Below, one piece after another: positions 1 through 9,616 of a DNA stretch of 24,499 nucleotides. Source of the DNA: Paulinella micropora (taxonomy: Eukaryota; Cercozoa; Imbricatea; Euglyphida); assembly GCA_009731375.1 (NCBI GenBank), contig BJOX01000115.1:100469-124967 (forward strand), written 5' to 3'. The notes beneath the pieces are model-generated. The model had not been told where the DNA came from. It was given only the letters and a program-made list of their open reading frames with translations, and did no database searches. Position 1 is the first letter of the stretch, and every line of letters begins with the position of its first letter. Position numbers and translations under genes: made by a program.

Positions 1-821
1 CGATTGGTCGAAGGTGGCAGGTCCATCCGTTGTCCTCGATTTGAGATTTGAGCTCTTTATATCGGTTAGTCTTGTAGGCTCGTGCATCAAGGATGTTTTC
101 CTCGACCGGGCACGTGAGCTCGATCAGTATACATATCTTGGTAGACAGACAACAATATCGGGGCGGAGGTCAGTGACACAGATGTGGACAGGAAAGGCTT
201 GCTCAGAACCGGTGTACTGGGTTTGGAGCTGCCAATCGTTTGCGGTGTCAAGCAGGCATGGACGATGAAATGACTGCCCTTTAGACTTCTGCTCGCCCTC
301 TTTCACAAACATAGACTTTGATTCATTTTCGTCTATACGGGAGCGTTTGTTATGGCTCTCGATGTGTTTTTGAAGGGGAGCTTCAATAGTGCAGAGCACA
401 GAGTCGTGACGCCAGGTATAACGGCCTTGTTTGAGGGCAACATGGCAACCGGAGAGGATGTGACATAAATGTGCTTGACCAGAACAGAGAGCACACTTGT
501 TGTTGGGAATGATTCCCCACAGACGTCTAAGGTCGGGGGTAATAACCGAGTTTGTGCTTGCATTGATGACCCAAGAGATTAAGCGGGGATTACGGGTTCC
601 GATGAGGCGAGCCCAGGAGAGGTCAAAGGGGCATGCGTCTTCAAAACGAAGAAAGCACCCTTGCATGGCTTTGTCCATGTCATGCACTGTGGTTGCCTCA
701 AGTATTGTCTCAGCAGCTAATTCTAAAATCCTGTCTTTGCGGTCTGTGATGGAATGTTCTTTTGGGTAGCGACCATGGCCAAGTCCGAGATGATCAGATT
801 GGCCTCGATGTTTGAATTCAA

Positions 822-826
<5 letters not shown>
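1..826 (-). mobile_element. Non-LTR (LINE) retrotransposon, C-terminal fragment of the reverse-transcriptase ORF, frameshifted relic
   Basis: Read on the minus strand, the frame ending at a TGA at 124-126 encodes the region C-terminal to the reverse transcriptase of a LINE. Visible landmarks are PRLISWVINA (about 560-600) and a zinc knuckle C-x2-C-x7-H-x4-C (CALC...HILSGC, about 445-500). It is followed by the conserved GRYTWRHDSVL stretch (about 385-420) and VTDLRPDIVV (about 145-175). After the stop the same protein continues in another frame to the window edge: IELTCPVEENILDAR, then a GW...LRPI end (about 1-130). A one-base indel between about 127 and 150 therefore breaks the ORF. In intact relatives this module lies at the ORF2 C-terminus and is thought to bind nucleic acid during target-primed reverse transcription. 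Polymerase and endonuclease domains are absent: the fragment stops where a GATA tract begins at 825. The element's 3' end lies outside the window. The clade cannot be fixed without the RT domain. Identification as a LINE is firm from the motif order; inactivity is inferred from truncation and frameshift. Confidence 0.88.
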
Positions 827-887
<61 letters not shown>

Positions 888-992
888 GGGTATACGTATA
901 GATAGATACGTATAGATAGATACGTATAGATAGATACGTATAGATAGATACGTATAGATAGATACGTATGGATAGATACGTATAGATAGAAT

Positions 993-1041
<49 letters not shown>
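825..1041. repeat. (GATA)n microsatellite with an internal 14-bp higher-order repeat
   Basis: Pure GATA runs at both ends enclose seven TACGTAT motifs spaced exactly 14 bp apart (starts 893, 907, 921, 935, 949, 963, 977), giving the unit TACGTATAGATAGA. Its left edge coincides with the truncated edge of the LINE fragment. Confidence 0.95.
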
Positions 1042-1075
1042 GTTTTGCCTGTTGCGCTTGGTGCGCTTCCAATGT

Positions 1076-1185
1076 GTTTTTGTATGGCGTGTTCCTATGA
1101 ATACACATACATACATACATACATACATACATACAGACATACACACATACACATTTGCAGTTTTTGTATGGCGTGTCCCTATGAA
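1076..1185. repeat. Two copies of a 26-bp core separated by TACA repeat
   Basis: The core begins GTTTTTGTATGGCGTGT and ends CCTATGAA. It occurs at 1076-1101 and 1160-1185 with one mismatch; the space between is TACA/CACA microsatellite. The 35 bases before copy 1 (1041-1075) are unique and GC-richer. Confidence 0.85.
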
Positions 1186-1207
1186 AATATATACATACAT
1201 ACATACA

Positions 1208-1239
<32 letters not shown>

Positions 1240-1351
1240 CACAAACACATATACACACATAAATGCATGCATAAATGCATACAGACATACAGACATACAG
1301 ACATGCATACATACATACATACATACATACATGTATGCAAACATACATAAA

Positions 1352-1385
<34 letters not shown>

Positions 1386-1394
1386 CATACATAC
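1102..1394. repeat. (TACA)n microsatellite, interrupted
   Basis: Tetranucleotide TACA runs interrupted by CAGA, CACA and ATGC variants and by the second 26-bp core. The repeat is stop-free in some frames on both strands (YIHT / CMYV peptides), which explains the open frames here. A unique 45-bp spacer (1395-1440) follows. Confidence 0.93.
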
Positions 1395-1439
1395 CGAAAT
1401 GTCTTGAAAAGAGAGCGCCACCACTGCCGTCTGTGCATA

Positions 1440-1630
1440 GTATGTATCTATGTGTGCATCTATGTATGTACGTATGTATGTATGTATGTATGTATGTATG
1501 TATGTATGTATGTATTTAAATATGTATGCATTTATGTATGTATGTATGTATGTATGTATGTATGTATGGTGTGTATGTCTGTATGTGTATATGTCTGTCT
1601 GTATGTATGTATGTATGTATGTATATACGA
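1440..1630. repeat. (TGTA)n microsatellite, complementary to the preceding tract
   Basis: TGTA runs, complementary to the TACA tract at 1102-1394 across a 45-bp spacer, so the two could fold back on each other. Confidence 0.93.
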
Positions 1631-1800
1631 TCTCTCTTTATTATTGTGCATGCTCGAAGCCCTCTCTGCACACACATATACACACATGCATACATTTCTA
1701 CATACATACAAAATATACACATACACTTACATACACAAATACGGAGTATAAACTGTCTACCTGTTTGACTGTCCTGTCTGCCTGTCTGTCTTGTGTCTTT
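1631..1800. other. Short unique spacer followed by CA-rich and CTGT-rich sequence
   Basis: About 40 bases of unique sequence (CTCTCTTTATTATTGTGCAT and onward) are followed by degenerate CACA/TACA repeats and then TGTC repeats leading into the decamer array. No gene is recognisable. Confidence 0.6.
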
Positions 1801-1880
1801 GTCTGTCTTTGTCTGTCTTTGTCTGTCTTTGTCTGTCTTTGTCTGTCTTTGTCTGTCTTTGTCTGTCTTTGTCTGTCTTT
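1801..1880 (+). repeat. Decamer array, GTCTGTCTTT x 8
   Basis: Eight perfect head-to-tail copies of a 10-bp unit. The reverse complement of the same unit forms a second array at 1971-2020. Confidence 0.95.
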
Positions 1881-1970
1881 TGTCTCTGTCTGTATTTGTC
1901 TGTCGTGTGTGTGTGTGTATGTTTCTGTGTGTCTGTATGTATCTGTATGTTTGTGTAGTATACATGCCAC

Positions 1971-2020
1971 AAAGACAGACAAAGACAGACAAAGACAGAC
2001 AAAGACAGACAAAGACAGAC
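1971..2020 (-). repeat. Decamer array, AAAGACAGAC x 5 (inverted partner of 1801-1880)
   Basis: Five perfect copies of the exact reverse complement of the decamer at 1801-1880. The 90-bp loop between the arrays is TGTG/CTGT-rich. Confidence 0.95.
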
Positions 2021-2175
2021 AAGAAGTCAAACACACACAGAGACACAGACACAGACACACAGATACACACACATACACACAAAATACATACAAACAAACA
2101 CACACACACACAAACACATGCACACAAACAGAAAGACACACACACAAACACACAGAGAGAGAGAGAGAGGGAGAG

Positions 2176-2176
<1 letters not shown>
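2021..2176. repeat. CA-rich tract ending in (GA)n
   Basis: Degenerate CACA/CAGA repeats on the plus strand, mirroring the TGTG-rich loop to the left, followed by a short GA run at about 2154-2176. Confidence 0.85.
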
Positions 2177-2206
<30 letters not shown>

Positions 2207-2406
2207 TGTATGTATGCATGTATGCATGTATGCATGCATGTATGTATGTATGTATGTATGTATGTATGTATGTATGTATGTATGTGTATGTATGTACGTA
2301 CTCACGTACTCACGTACTCACGTACGTACGTACGTACGTACGTACGTTCGTGCGCACCTACGTATGTACGTATGTACGCATGTATGTATGTATGTATGTA
2401 TGCATG

Positions 2407-2437
<31 letters not shown>

Positions 2438-2467
2438 TGTATGTATGTATGTACATATGTATGTACA

Positions 2468-2501
<34 letters not shown>

Positions 2502-2697
2502 CATATATACATACATACATAGATACATACATACATACATACATAGATACATAGATACATACATACACACATACATACATACATACATACATAGATACAT
2601 ACATAGATACATACATAGATACATACATACATACACACATACATACATACATACATACAGACAGACATACAGACATACATACATACATACATACATA
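2177..2697. repeat. (TGTA)n to (TACG)n to (TACA)n strand-switch tract
   Basis: TGTA repeats occupy about 2177-2290, a CpG-bearing TACG/TACTCACG block about 2290-2375, and TGTA repeats about 2376-2460. The strand sense flips at 2461-2464 to TACA/TAGATACA repeats up to 2697. The flip makes a large imperfect palindrome. Confidence 0.93.
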
Positions 2698-2728
2698 CTA
2701 CACACACACGCACACACACGCACACACT

Positions 2729-2760
<32 letters not shown>

Positions 2761-2822
2761 TACGCATACGCACACACACACACACACACACACGGACACA
2801 CACACAACACACACACACACAA
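2698..2822. repeat. (CA)n tract with CG interruptions
   Basis: Alternating purine-pyrimidine CACA with CACG and TACGCA interruptions, about 120 bp long. It abuts the unique region to the right. Confidence 0.92.
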
Positions 2823-5080
2823 TCCAAGGAGACACATTTTTGTCAGTCTTTGTCACGCACGCAATAATTGAATGTTATACGCTTGAAGAAAGGAGAGAAC
2901 TTGAGGGAAGGTAAACGAGTTGTGACGACGGTGTAATTATTCAAATATCTACGTAAAAAGTACGAACCCTCTCGTCCATTGGGTTATGGGCCTTGGCAGC
3001 GCTAAGTGACTCTGGCACTGCAAGCAAGGAAGGAAGAAGACCATCGCCGACCTGGGAGGCGACTGTCAGTGAAAGAGTTGGTGCCATTCCAAAAATTGGC
3101 ACACAAACAGGGAAGCTTTCACTTTCGCACTGAGACACTTTCGCTCAGTTTTTGAACGCATTGTACCTGTCCCCCGTTTTGGTTAGGTGACCTGCGTTGG
3201 GGCAAAGAGGACAGCACTCCAGTGGCTGCTACAACAGCTACAACAAAGGAAAACTAGACAGTAAGACCTCAGCATGAGTTTCAGTACTCTAAGAGGCACT
3301 CTACAGACAAAAACAAAGGCAGTGTGACTGCAAAAGGACAATATGACGGGAGAACCCCTGTTCAAGCAATTTCAGAGGGAAATAGTTATGGCAGTAAGGG
3401 CCAAAGGTTGAATCTAAGAGTGGCGTACCTATCTGTCTGCATGCAGGTTTATGGCACATTTGTTGTGACAATAGTGAACTGTTTACAAACCACGCGAAAG
3501 ATGTTCAAAAAGGTAGCGCCTGCGGACAGAGAGGACGACGCAAAAGGGCATGCTTCTGAAAAATTTCTGAAGCATAGTCAATGAAAAGAGGCCATGCGCA
3601 GGGACTGAAAAAAGAAGCGGAGGTTTTGTTGCAAAATTAGTGAAGCCGTCTACCACAAAAACCTCGTATTTCGGTAGGAGAAAAAAATTTTCAAGCACTG
3701 GTTTCCTCCGCGTGCTTCCGGTTGGGAGACCCTTTTTAACACTGGCGTCACTGTCAGAAAAAAGACGAAAAAATATCAATGTCAGAAGTGATGGATTGAG
3801 CACAACAAAAAGGTCACCTGCTCTGGTTAACGAGCAGAAAAGGGCCACCAGCACCTTCTCTGGTAAGGTTGGATCCTTTCTGCTTCTCTGTCAAATTTAG
3901 GCTTTGGCGTTGTGTGTGTGGGCTGTGCCTAGCATACAAAAAACATGTAGATAGCAAACATCATATCTACTCATAATATATTTTACAGTATCTGTCTGTG
4001 TTTTTTGCCTCCCATTGATACTGCAAGACTGCCTCCTCTGAGTTGTCTTCGTCTTCGTCTTCGTCTTCAGTACTGTCTTCGCCTTCGCCTTCGTCTTCGT
4101 CTTCGTCTTAGACTTCGGAGAGGTCGGCCGCTTTGGAAAAGGTAACCACGGATCATTACATACATGCAATATCAGGCGACTTTTGCGAACCTGCCAAAAC
4201 GGAAGGCTCCTCGCCGTAGAAAATGATAAAATCCCCTCATGGCTGTAGGGCCCACAGTAGGGGTGTTCGTATTGTTTGCCCTCAGAGGCTTATATTTCTT
4301 GAAGAAAAATGAAGCTTCTTAGAAGTTAGAAATCGTGTGGCGGTGTCACCCAAATTCTCCCAACTCTAGATCTAAGTGTGGCGAGGGTTTCTTGCGCCGT
4401 ATTTCTCCACAGTTTTGTTACTTTGCGAATCATCTTTTACTAGCTTTTGGCGCCCCCCAATTGCATGGAGCCAAGATGGGCAGTTTTGCCCACTGTACAG
4501 TGTATTTGTTAATGAGTGCTTGTATGTATCCATGTTATACAGATTTCAAAAACCTGTCGTTCCCATCTGCTAATGCCATGCCGTGCGTAGCATGCCAGAT
4601 CATTCGCCGAAGTCCATAGAACTGATGGGTCAGCTGTTGAACCAGTTCTTCTAGCAGTATACTAGCTTGTCTCCACTCCTCTGCATACAAGCCATGCAGG
4701 GATTTACCTGTCAGCCGGACAGCCGCGGCTGAAAATCAGGGTGTGTCCTGCTCATTTGCAAGAATTTTTTCCTCACTTTTTTTTTTAAGATACGCGGTGT
4801 CTGGCAAAACTCAATCCGAGTCCGGCTTGATTTGAAAAATAGCTAAAAGGCTGACATGAGAGCTGTGGATTCGTTCTCCGGACCCGCGATGTCCTACTTT
4901 CGTTTCAGAAAAAGGCCATACGCATGTGATATTGTCGCAGAGACATATGCGTCCTGTAAAAAATTGTGTACACACACCATAGGCATAAATTTTAAATTCT
5001 TATACATCAACGATCAACATGCATTTTTAGGGTTATTGTGGCGATGGCTGATGACGCTTTAGTCATTGCCGAAATCACGG
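2823..5080. other. Longest non-repetitive region, no recognised gene
   Basis: About 2.25 kb of mixed-complexity sequence. Open frames are short: 123 aa at 3483-3854 (minus), 86 aa at 3324-3584 and 3640-3900 (plus), 94 aa at 4335-4619 (plus). None shows a domain, signal peptide or family motif that I recognise, and the plus and minus frames overlap. Exons of an intron-bearing gene are possible, but I cannot define splice pairs with confidence. The hexamer minisatellite at 4045-4118 lies inside. This is the best place in the window to look for transcripts. Confidence 0.5.
4045..4118. repeat. (CTTCGT)n hexanucleotide minisatellite
   Basis: Repeats of GTCTTC with GCCTTC variants. The minus strand would read Lys-Thr repeats (KTKTKT) in one frame, which accounts for the 90-aa frame at 3897-4169. 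I see no other evidence that it is coding. Confidence 0.9.
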
Positions 5081-5084
5081 TCCT

Positions 5085-5161
5085 TACATACATACATACA
5101 TAAATAAATACATAAATACATACATACATACACACAGACCAGACAGACATACATACGTACA

Positions 5162-5192
<31 letters not shown>
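5085..5192. repeat. (TACA)n microsatellite with TAAA and CAGA variants
   Basis: TACA tetranucleotide runs directly next to dispersed-repeat copy A. Confidence 0.92.
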
Positions 5193-5194
<2 letters not shown>

Positions 5195-5199
5195 CAGAC

Positions 5200-5345
5200 G
5201 TGACACCCCAAAAAAAGGGCCGGATTTCGATTCTCTTTCTCTGGGAAGAAGGCCAAGAAAGCTGGTTTTATTCAATGCACAAATTACAGGCCCGTACAAA
5301 TAGTTTTATCCAATCTATGTGCATGACGCTGGAACCCCGTCGAAG
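5200..5345 (-). repeat. Dispersed repeat copy A (inverted relative to copy C)
   Basis: On the minus strand it carries TACGGGCCTGTA, then TTTCTTGG.CTTCTTCCCA, then AGAGAATC.AAATCCGG.CC. The same order of blocks occurs on the plus strand in copy C at about 6425-6510. Its plus-strand right half (AAAGCTGGTTTTATTCAATG, then the AGGCCCGTAC and GGAACCCCGTCGAAGG blocks) aligns with copy B at 5640-5760. No coding capacity is evident. Confidence 0.7.
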
Positions 5346-5348
5346 GAA

Positions 5349-5349
5349 G

Positions 5350-5394
<45 letters not shown>
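5349..5394. repeat. (GA)n dinucleotide tract
   Basis: About 45 bp of GAGA following copy A. Copy B carries an A-rich tract at the equivalent place. Confidence 0.93.
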
Positions 5395-5396
<2 letters not shown>

Positions 5397-5639
5397 GAAA
5401 AAAAGGGGCGTCCGCAGATGGGATGCCCGTCATATTCGGTCGTCGCTACCGAAGGGATGTCCCGGAACGGATCTGAGTTGGAATGTCCTAGCATGTCCCA
5501 AAGACGTTCCACAGCATGCAGCATCCCCAAGCCTCAAGCTCTTGTTCCGTGATAAATCAAATCCGAGATGGAAAATTTGAAAGCAAAACTTGAACTTTTT
5601 TGAATTTTTAAACACATTTTTTTTCAGTTCTCGTTTTCT
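5395..5639. other. Unique sequence with recurrent GATGTCCC-like motifs
   Basis: Contains repeated words such as GGATGTCCCGGAAC, GAATGTCC and CATGTCCC. Similar words recur at about 5790-5900, consistent with this stretch being part of the unit duplicated between copies A and B. Small frames on both strands are not convincing. Confidence 0.45.
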
Positions 5640-5760
5640 GTAAAAAGGATAAAGAGATAGCTGGTGTTACTCCTCAAGCATAAAGTACAGGACACGTCTG
5701 ATAATGTGAGGCACCTATATGCACGGGGCTTTGGAACTCCTTGAGGAAAAAAAAAAAAAA
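5640..5760. repeat. Dispersed repeat copy B (direct, diverged, relative to the plus-strand sense of copy A)
   Basis: TAGCTGGTGTTACT, AAGTACAGGACACGTCTGAT, TATATGCACGGGGCTTTGGA and ACTCCTTGAGG follow the same order as the blocks at 5255-5345, about 400 bp away. A poly-A run ends the copy. Identity looks moderate, so the duplication is old. Confidence 0.6.
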
Positions 5761-6424
5761 GAGAAAAATTGAGATGTCTCCAAAAATTTTCGGATGTCCC
5801 CCAAAATAGGCATGTTCCTAACCTCGGCGTCTCCCGAGCAGGGATGTTCCGGGATGTCCCTTTCGAGGTATATCCCGCAGTGTCACTATGAGTGTCCCAG
5901 GGCCCATCCCAGCCCCAGACCCCAGCCCTTTCCAACTCAGAAATCTACAATCTCCAAACTCAAGAAGTCACCTACCCCAAAACAGTCAACAGGACAGATT
6001 TGATCTTTCTGTCCCAAGCAAATACGCTGGGCTATGTACATGATAAAGCACATGCGACATCATCCTCTGACTTGCATGGGTGCTGAACGAATATAGTAAA
6101 GATTAAGGCAAGTGTCTCTAGACAAGAACGCGGGGAAACCAAAGGACATCGATTCTTGGGCATTCTGAGCCGGAGAAAAAATGCTTAATTTTTGTGGTCG
6201 TTTACCTGCGAACAATTGAGATCAGGACCGTAGTAAGTCGCATTAGAGACCTTATGGATAGATGTGTGTGCCCTTGAATCTATCCTTACCTGCGTCCACT
6301 TCAGGCAGAAATCAAGGAGACACGCAAGTTGGGAAACCAAAATTTATGCTGAATTTCCCAACATGTAACTTTCTGTCTGCCTCGATGTGAAATGTGAATA
6401 GTAGCATATATGCAACAGTATGCA
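5761..6424. other. Non-repetitive region, no recognised gene
   Basis: GATGTCCC-rich at first, then unique sequence. Short plus frames (69 aa at 5794-6003, 64 aa at 5892-6086) show no family signature. Nothing else can be supported. Confidence 0.45.
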
Positions 6425-6510
6425 GGTTCTACGGGCCTGTAGTGTCTTTCTTAACATTCTTCCCAAGGAAAAAGAGAATCAAAATCCGGACCTTTGTTTC
6501 GGAATACATC
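6425..6510 (+). repeat. Dispersed repeat copy C
   Basis: TACGGGCCTGTA, CTTCTTCCCAAGGAAAAAGA and AATCCGGACCTTTG follow in the same order as the minus strand of copy A. It is followed by TACA microsatellite, whereas copy A in the same orientation is followed by TGTA. Confidence 0.7.
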
Positions 6511-6603
6511 TTACATACATACATACATATGTACATACATATATGCATACGTACATACATACGTACATACAGGCAAGCATGCATGCATGCATACATACAT
6601 ACA

Positions 6604-6634
<31 letters not shown>
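6510..6634. repeat. (TACA)n microsatellite with TACG and GCAT variants
   Basis: TACA runs interrupted by ATGTACATAC, TACG and a short GCATGCATGCAT block near 6577-6590. Confidence 0.92.
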
Positions 6635-6635
<1 letters not shown>

Positions 6636-6650
6636 GGTGGCTTGTTCGAT

Positions 6651-6765
6651 ACTTGCTGCCGTCTTGATCACTGGTATATATATATACATATATATATATA
6701 TTTATATATGTATATATATGTATATATATGTATATATATACTTGCTGCCATCTTGATCACTGGTA
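6651..6765. repeat. Two copies of a 26-bp core in (TA)n
   Basis: ACTTGCTGCC(G/A)TCTTG ending ATCACTGGTA occurs at 6651-6676 and 6740-6765 with one mismatch, 89 bp apart, separated by TATATG repeat. Confidence 0.88.
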
Positions 6766-6937
6766 ATAATATTCATAAACACATATATACATACCGTGAT
6801 ACGTACATATATAAATATATATATATATATACATACATACATACACACATACATACATACATACATACATAAATACTTACATGCATACATACATACATAC
6901 ACATATATACATACATACATGCGTACGTACGTACGTA
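6766..6937. repeat. TA, TACA and TACG microsatellites
   Basis: AT-rich ATATAC repeats pass into TACA runs (about 6830-6920) and a short GTAC run (6921-6938). Confidence 0.88.
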
Positions 6938-7036
6938 CATAACATAACATAACATAACATAATATAACATAACATAACATAACGTAACACAACATAACAT
7001 AACATAACACAACATAACACAACATAACATAAGATT
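6938..7036. repeat. (ATAAC)n pentanucleotide repeat
   Basis: About 18 units of ACATA/ATAAC with sporadic changes such as ATATA, ACGTA and ACACA. It is the only pentamer array in the window. Confidence 0.93.
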
Positions 7037-7160
7037 ACATACATAACATTCATACATACATACATACATACATATATATATATAAATACATGCACACATA
7101 CATACATACATACATACATACATGCATGCATACATGCATACATACATACATGCATAGGTG
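7037..7160. repeat. (TACA)n microsatellite
   Basis: TACA runs with TATA, CACA and ATGC variants. A unique 38-bp spacer (7162-7199) follows. Confidence 0.9.
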
Positions 7161-7199
7161 CAACCTTTCTGTATTATCGACATACGACACCATTCAAGG

Positions 7200-7218
7200 T
7201 CTATCTATCCATCTATCC

Positions 7219-7271
<53 letters not shown>

Positions 7272-7303
7272 GCTAGCTAGCTAGCTATCTGTCTGTCTGT
7301 CTA

Positions 7304-7380
<77 letters not shown>

Positions 7381-7428
7381 ATATCTATCTATCTTTATAT
7401 CTACCTATCTATCCATCTATCCATCTAC

Positions 7429-7460
<32 letters not shown>

Positions 7461-7535
7461 ATATCTATCTATCTGTTTATCTATCTGTTTATCTATCTGT
7501 TTATCTATCTGTTTATCTATCTGTTTATCTATCTG

Positions 7536-7568
<33 letters not shown>

Positions 7569-7585
7569 ATATCTATCTATCTTGT
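7200..7585. repeat. (TATC)n / (CTGT)n / (CTAG)n compound microsatellite
   Basis: TATC runs interrupted by GCTAGCTAGC (about 7267-7286), CTGT runs (about 7290-7345) and TTTATATC variants. Five 12-bp units CTGTTTATCTAT start at 7473, 7485, 7497, 7509 and 7521, so there is higher-order structure. Confidence 0.93.
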
Positions 7586-7594
7586 ATCCATCGA

Positions 7595-7858
7595 TACATA
7601 CATACATACATACATACACATTCATACATTCATACATGCATACCATGCATACATACATACATACATACATACATACATACAATTACATACATACATACAC
7701 AAATGCATACATACATACATACATACATACATACACACATACATACATACATACAAACATACACACATACATACATACATACGTACGTACGTAACATAGA
7801 TACATACGTACATACGTAAATTCATACATACATACATACATACATACATACATCATAC
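7595..7858. repeat. (TACA)n microsatellite
   Basis: TACA runs with CATTCATACAT, AATTACAT, CACA and TACG interruptions. Confidence 0.92.
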
Positions 7859-7865
7859 GTATATG

Positions 7866-7894
7866 TACACACACACACGCACACACACACACAG

Positions 7895-7929
<35 letters not shown>

Positions 7930-7990
7930 ATATATATATGTATATATATGTATACAAATATATATATACACACACACACACACGCGCGCG

Positions 7991-8048
<58 letters not shown>

Positions 8049-8067
8049 TATACATATATATATATAT

Positions 8068-8100
<33 letters not shown>

Positions 8101-8110
8101 ATATATGTAT
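7866..8110. repeat. Alternating CA / TA / CG / TG tract
   Basis: The order is (CA)n, (TA)n, (CA)n, CGCGCGCG, (TA)n, then (TG)n. Alternating purine-pyrimidine sequence is nearly unbroken over about 240 bp. The CA and TG arms are complementary around the central TA run. Confidence 0.93.
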
Positions 8111-8126
8111 GCATACATACATATAC

Positions 8127-8342
8127 AAGGTACGAGGTCAAAGTATTGTTTCCGCTGAATTGACTCTCTCTCTCTCTCTCTCACTCACTCACTCACTCAC
8201 TCTCACTCTCTCTCTCTCTCTCACTCACTCTCTCTCTCACTCTCTCTCTCTCTATCTATCTCTCTTTCTCTCATACAAGCATCTATACATGCATACATAC
8301 ATACATGTAAGGTACGTGTTCAAAGTGTCATTTTCACCGCGT
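8127..8342. repeat. Two copies of a 34-bp core flanking a (CT)n tract
   Basis: AAGGTACG.G.TCAAAGT followed by TTTCCGC/TTCACCGC appears at 8127-8160 and 8309-8342 with several mismatches. Both copies are preceded by TACA repeat. Confidence 0.78.
8163..8272. repeat. (CT)n / (CTCA)n tract
   Basis: Pyrimidine-rich CTCT runs with ACTCACTC and TATC interruptions. Confidence 0.93.
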
Positions 8343-8372
8343 TGGCATTAGAGTTTACCTTCGGAGTCCTTA

Positions 8373-8695
8373 AGGTACATACATACATCCATACATACAT
8401 ACATACATACATGTACGTATATATATACATATATATATATATATAATATTTATATATATATGTATATAAATATATATATAATATATATATGTATATATAT
8501 ATACATACATACATACATACATGCATACATACATACATACATACATGCATACATACATACATACATACATACAGACACTACGTATATGCAATACTTACAT
8601 GCAATACATACATACAATACTTATATGAAATACATACATACAATACATACATACAATACATGAATACATACATACATACATACATACATACATAG
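8373..8695. repeat. (TACA)n, (TA)n and TACAA compound microsatellite
   Basis: TACA (to about 8412), ATAT (8413-8503), TACA (8504-8575), then a mixed CAATACATACATA block (about 8588-8663), where the insertion CAATAC or GAAATAC recurs at 11-24 bp intervals, then TACA to 8695. Confidence 0.88.
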
Positions 8696-8960
<265 letters not shown>

Positions 8961-8973
8961 TGACAAATGGATA

Positions 8974-8994
8974 GTTTGTATGCATGCATGTATG

Positions 8995-9026
<32 letters not shown>

Positions 9027-9050
9027 TATATGTATGTATGTATGTGGGTA
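8974..9050. repeat. (TGTA)n microsatellite
   Basis: TGTA/TGCA run, followed by a unique 70-bp spacer (9050-9120). Confidence 0.92.
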
Positions 9051-9120
9051 TACAGGACGATGCAGTTTTCGCATGTTTCTCGTGTGTGGTCTTCTGTTAT
9101 GTATCCCTTTAGCTTGGTAA

Positions 9121-9129
9121 ATATATCTA

Positions 9130-9184
<55 letters not shown>

Positions 9185-9206
9185 TTATCCTTCCATCCAT
9201 CCATTC

Positions 9207-9253
<47 letters not shown>

Positions 9254-9299
9254 CACCTATCTATCCATCTATTCATCCTTCCATCCATCCATTCATCTA

Positions 9300-9355
<56 letters not shown>

Positions 9356-9468
9356 GATCTATCTATCGATCTATCTATCGATCTATCTATCGATCTATCT
9401 ATCGATATATCGATCGATCTATTTATCTATCTTTCTATCTATGTACCTATCTATCTATATATCTATCC

Positions 9469-9503
<35 letters not shown>

Positions 9504-9520
9504 CATCCATCCATCCATCC

Positions 9521-9552
<32 letters not shown>

Positions 9553-9580
9553 ATCTATCTATCTATCTATCTATCTATTT
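9121..9580. repeat. (TATC)n microsatellite with ATCC and ATCG variants
   Basis: 460 bp of TATC. A duplicated variant block CCATCCATCCATTCATCTAT occurs at about 9195 and 9283. An ATCGATCTATCT 12-bp unit recurs about five times near 9350-9415. The plus strand reads stop-free YLSI, accounting for a 425-aa frame that is not a gene. Confidence 0.94.
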
Positions 9581-9616
9581 AAAACCAAACAACCCAACTT
9601 TTCTCGCACGATCGCT

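Noticed and set aside
3483-3900. 123-aa minus and 86-aa plus frames as candidate genes
   Set aside because: Opposed overlapping frames of modest length without recognised motifs; kept only as a pointer in the unique-region entry.
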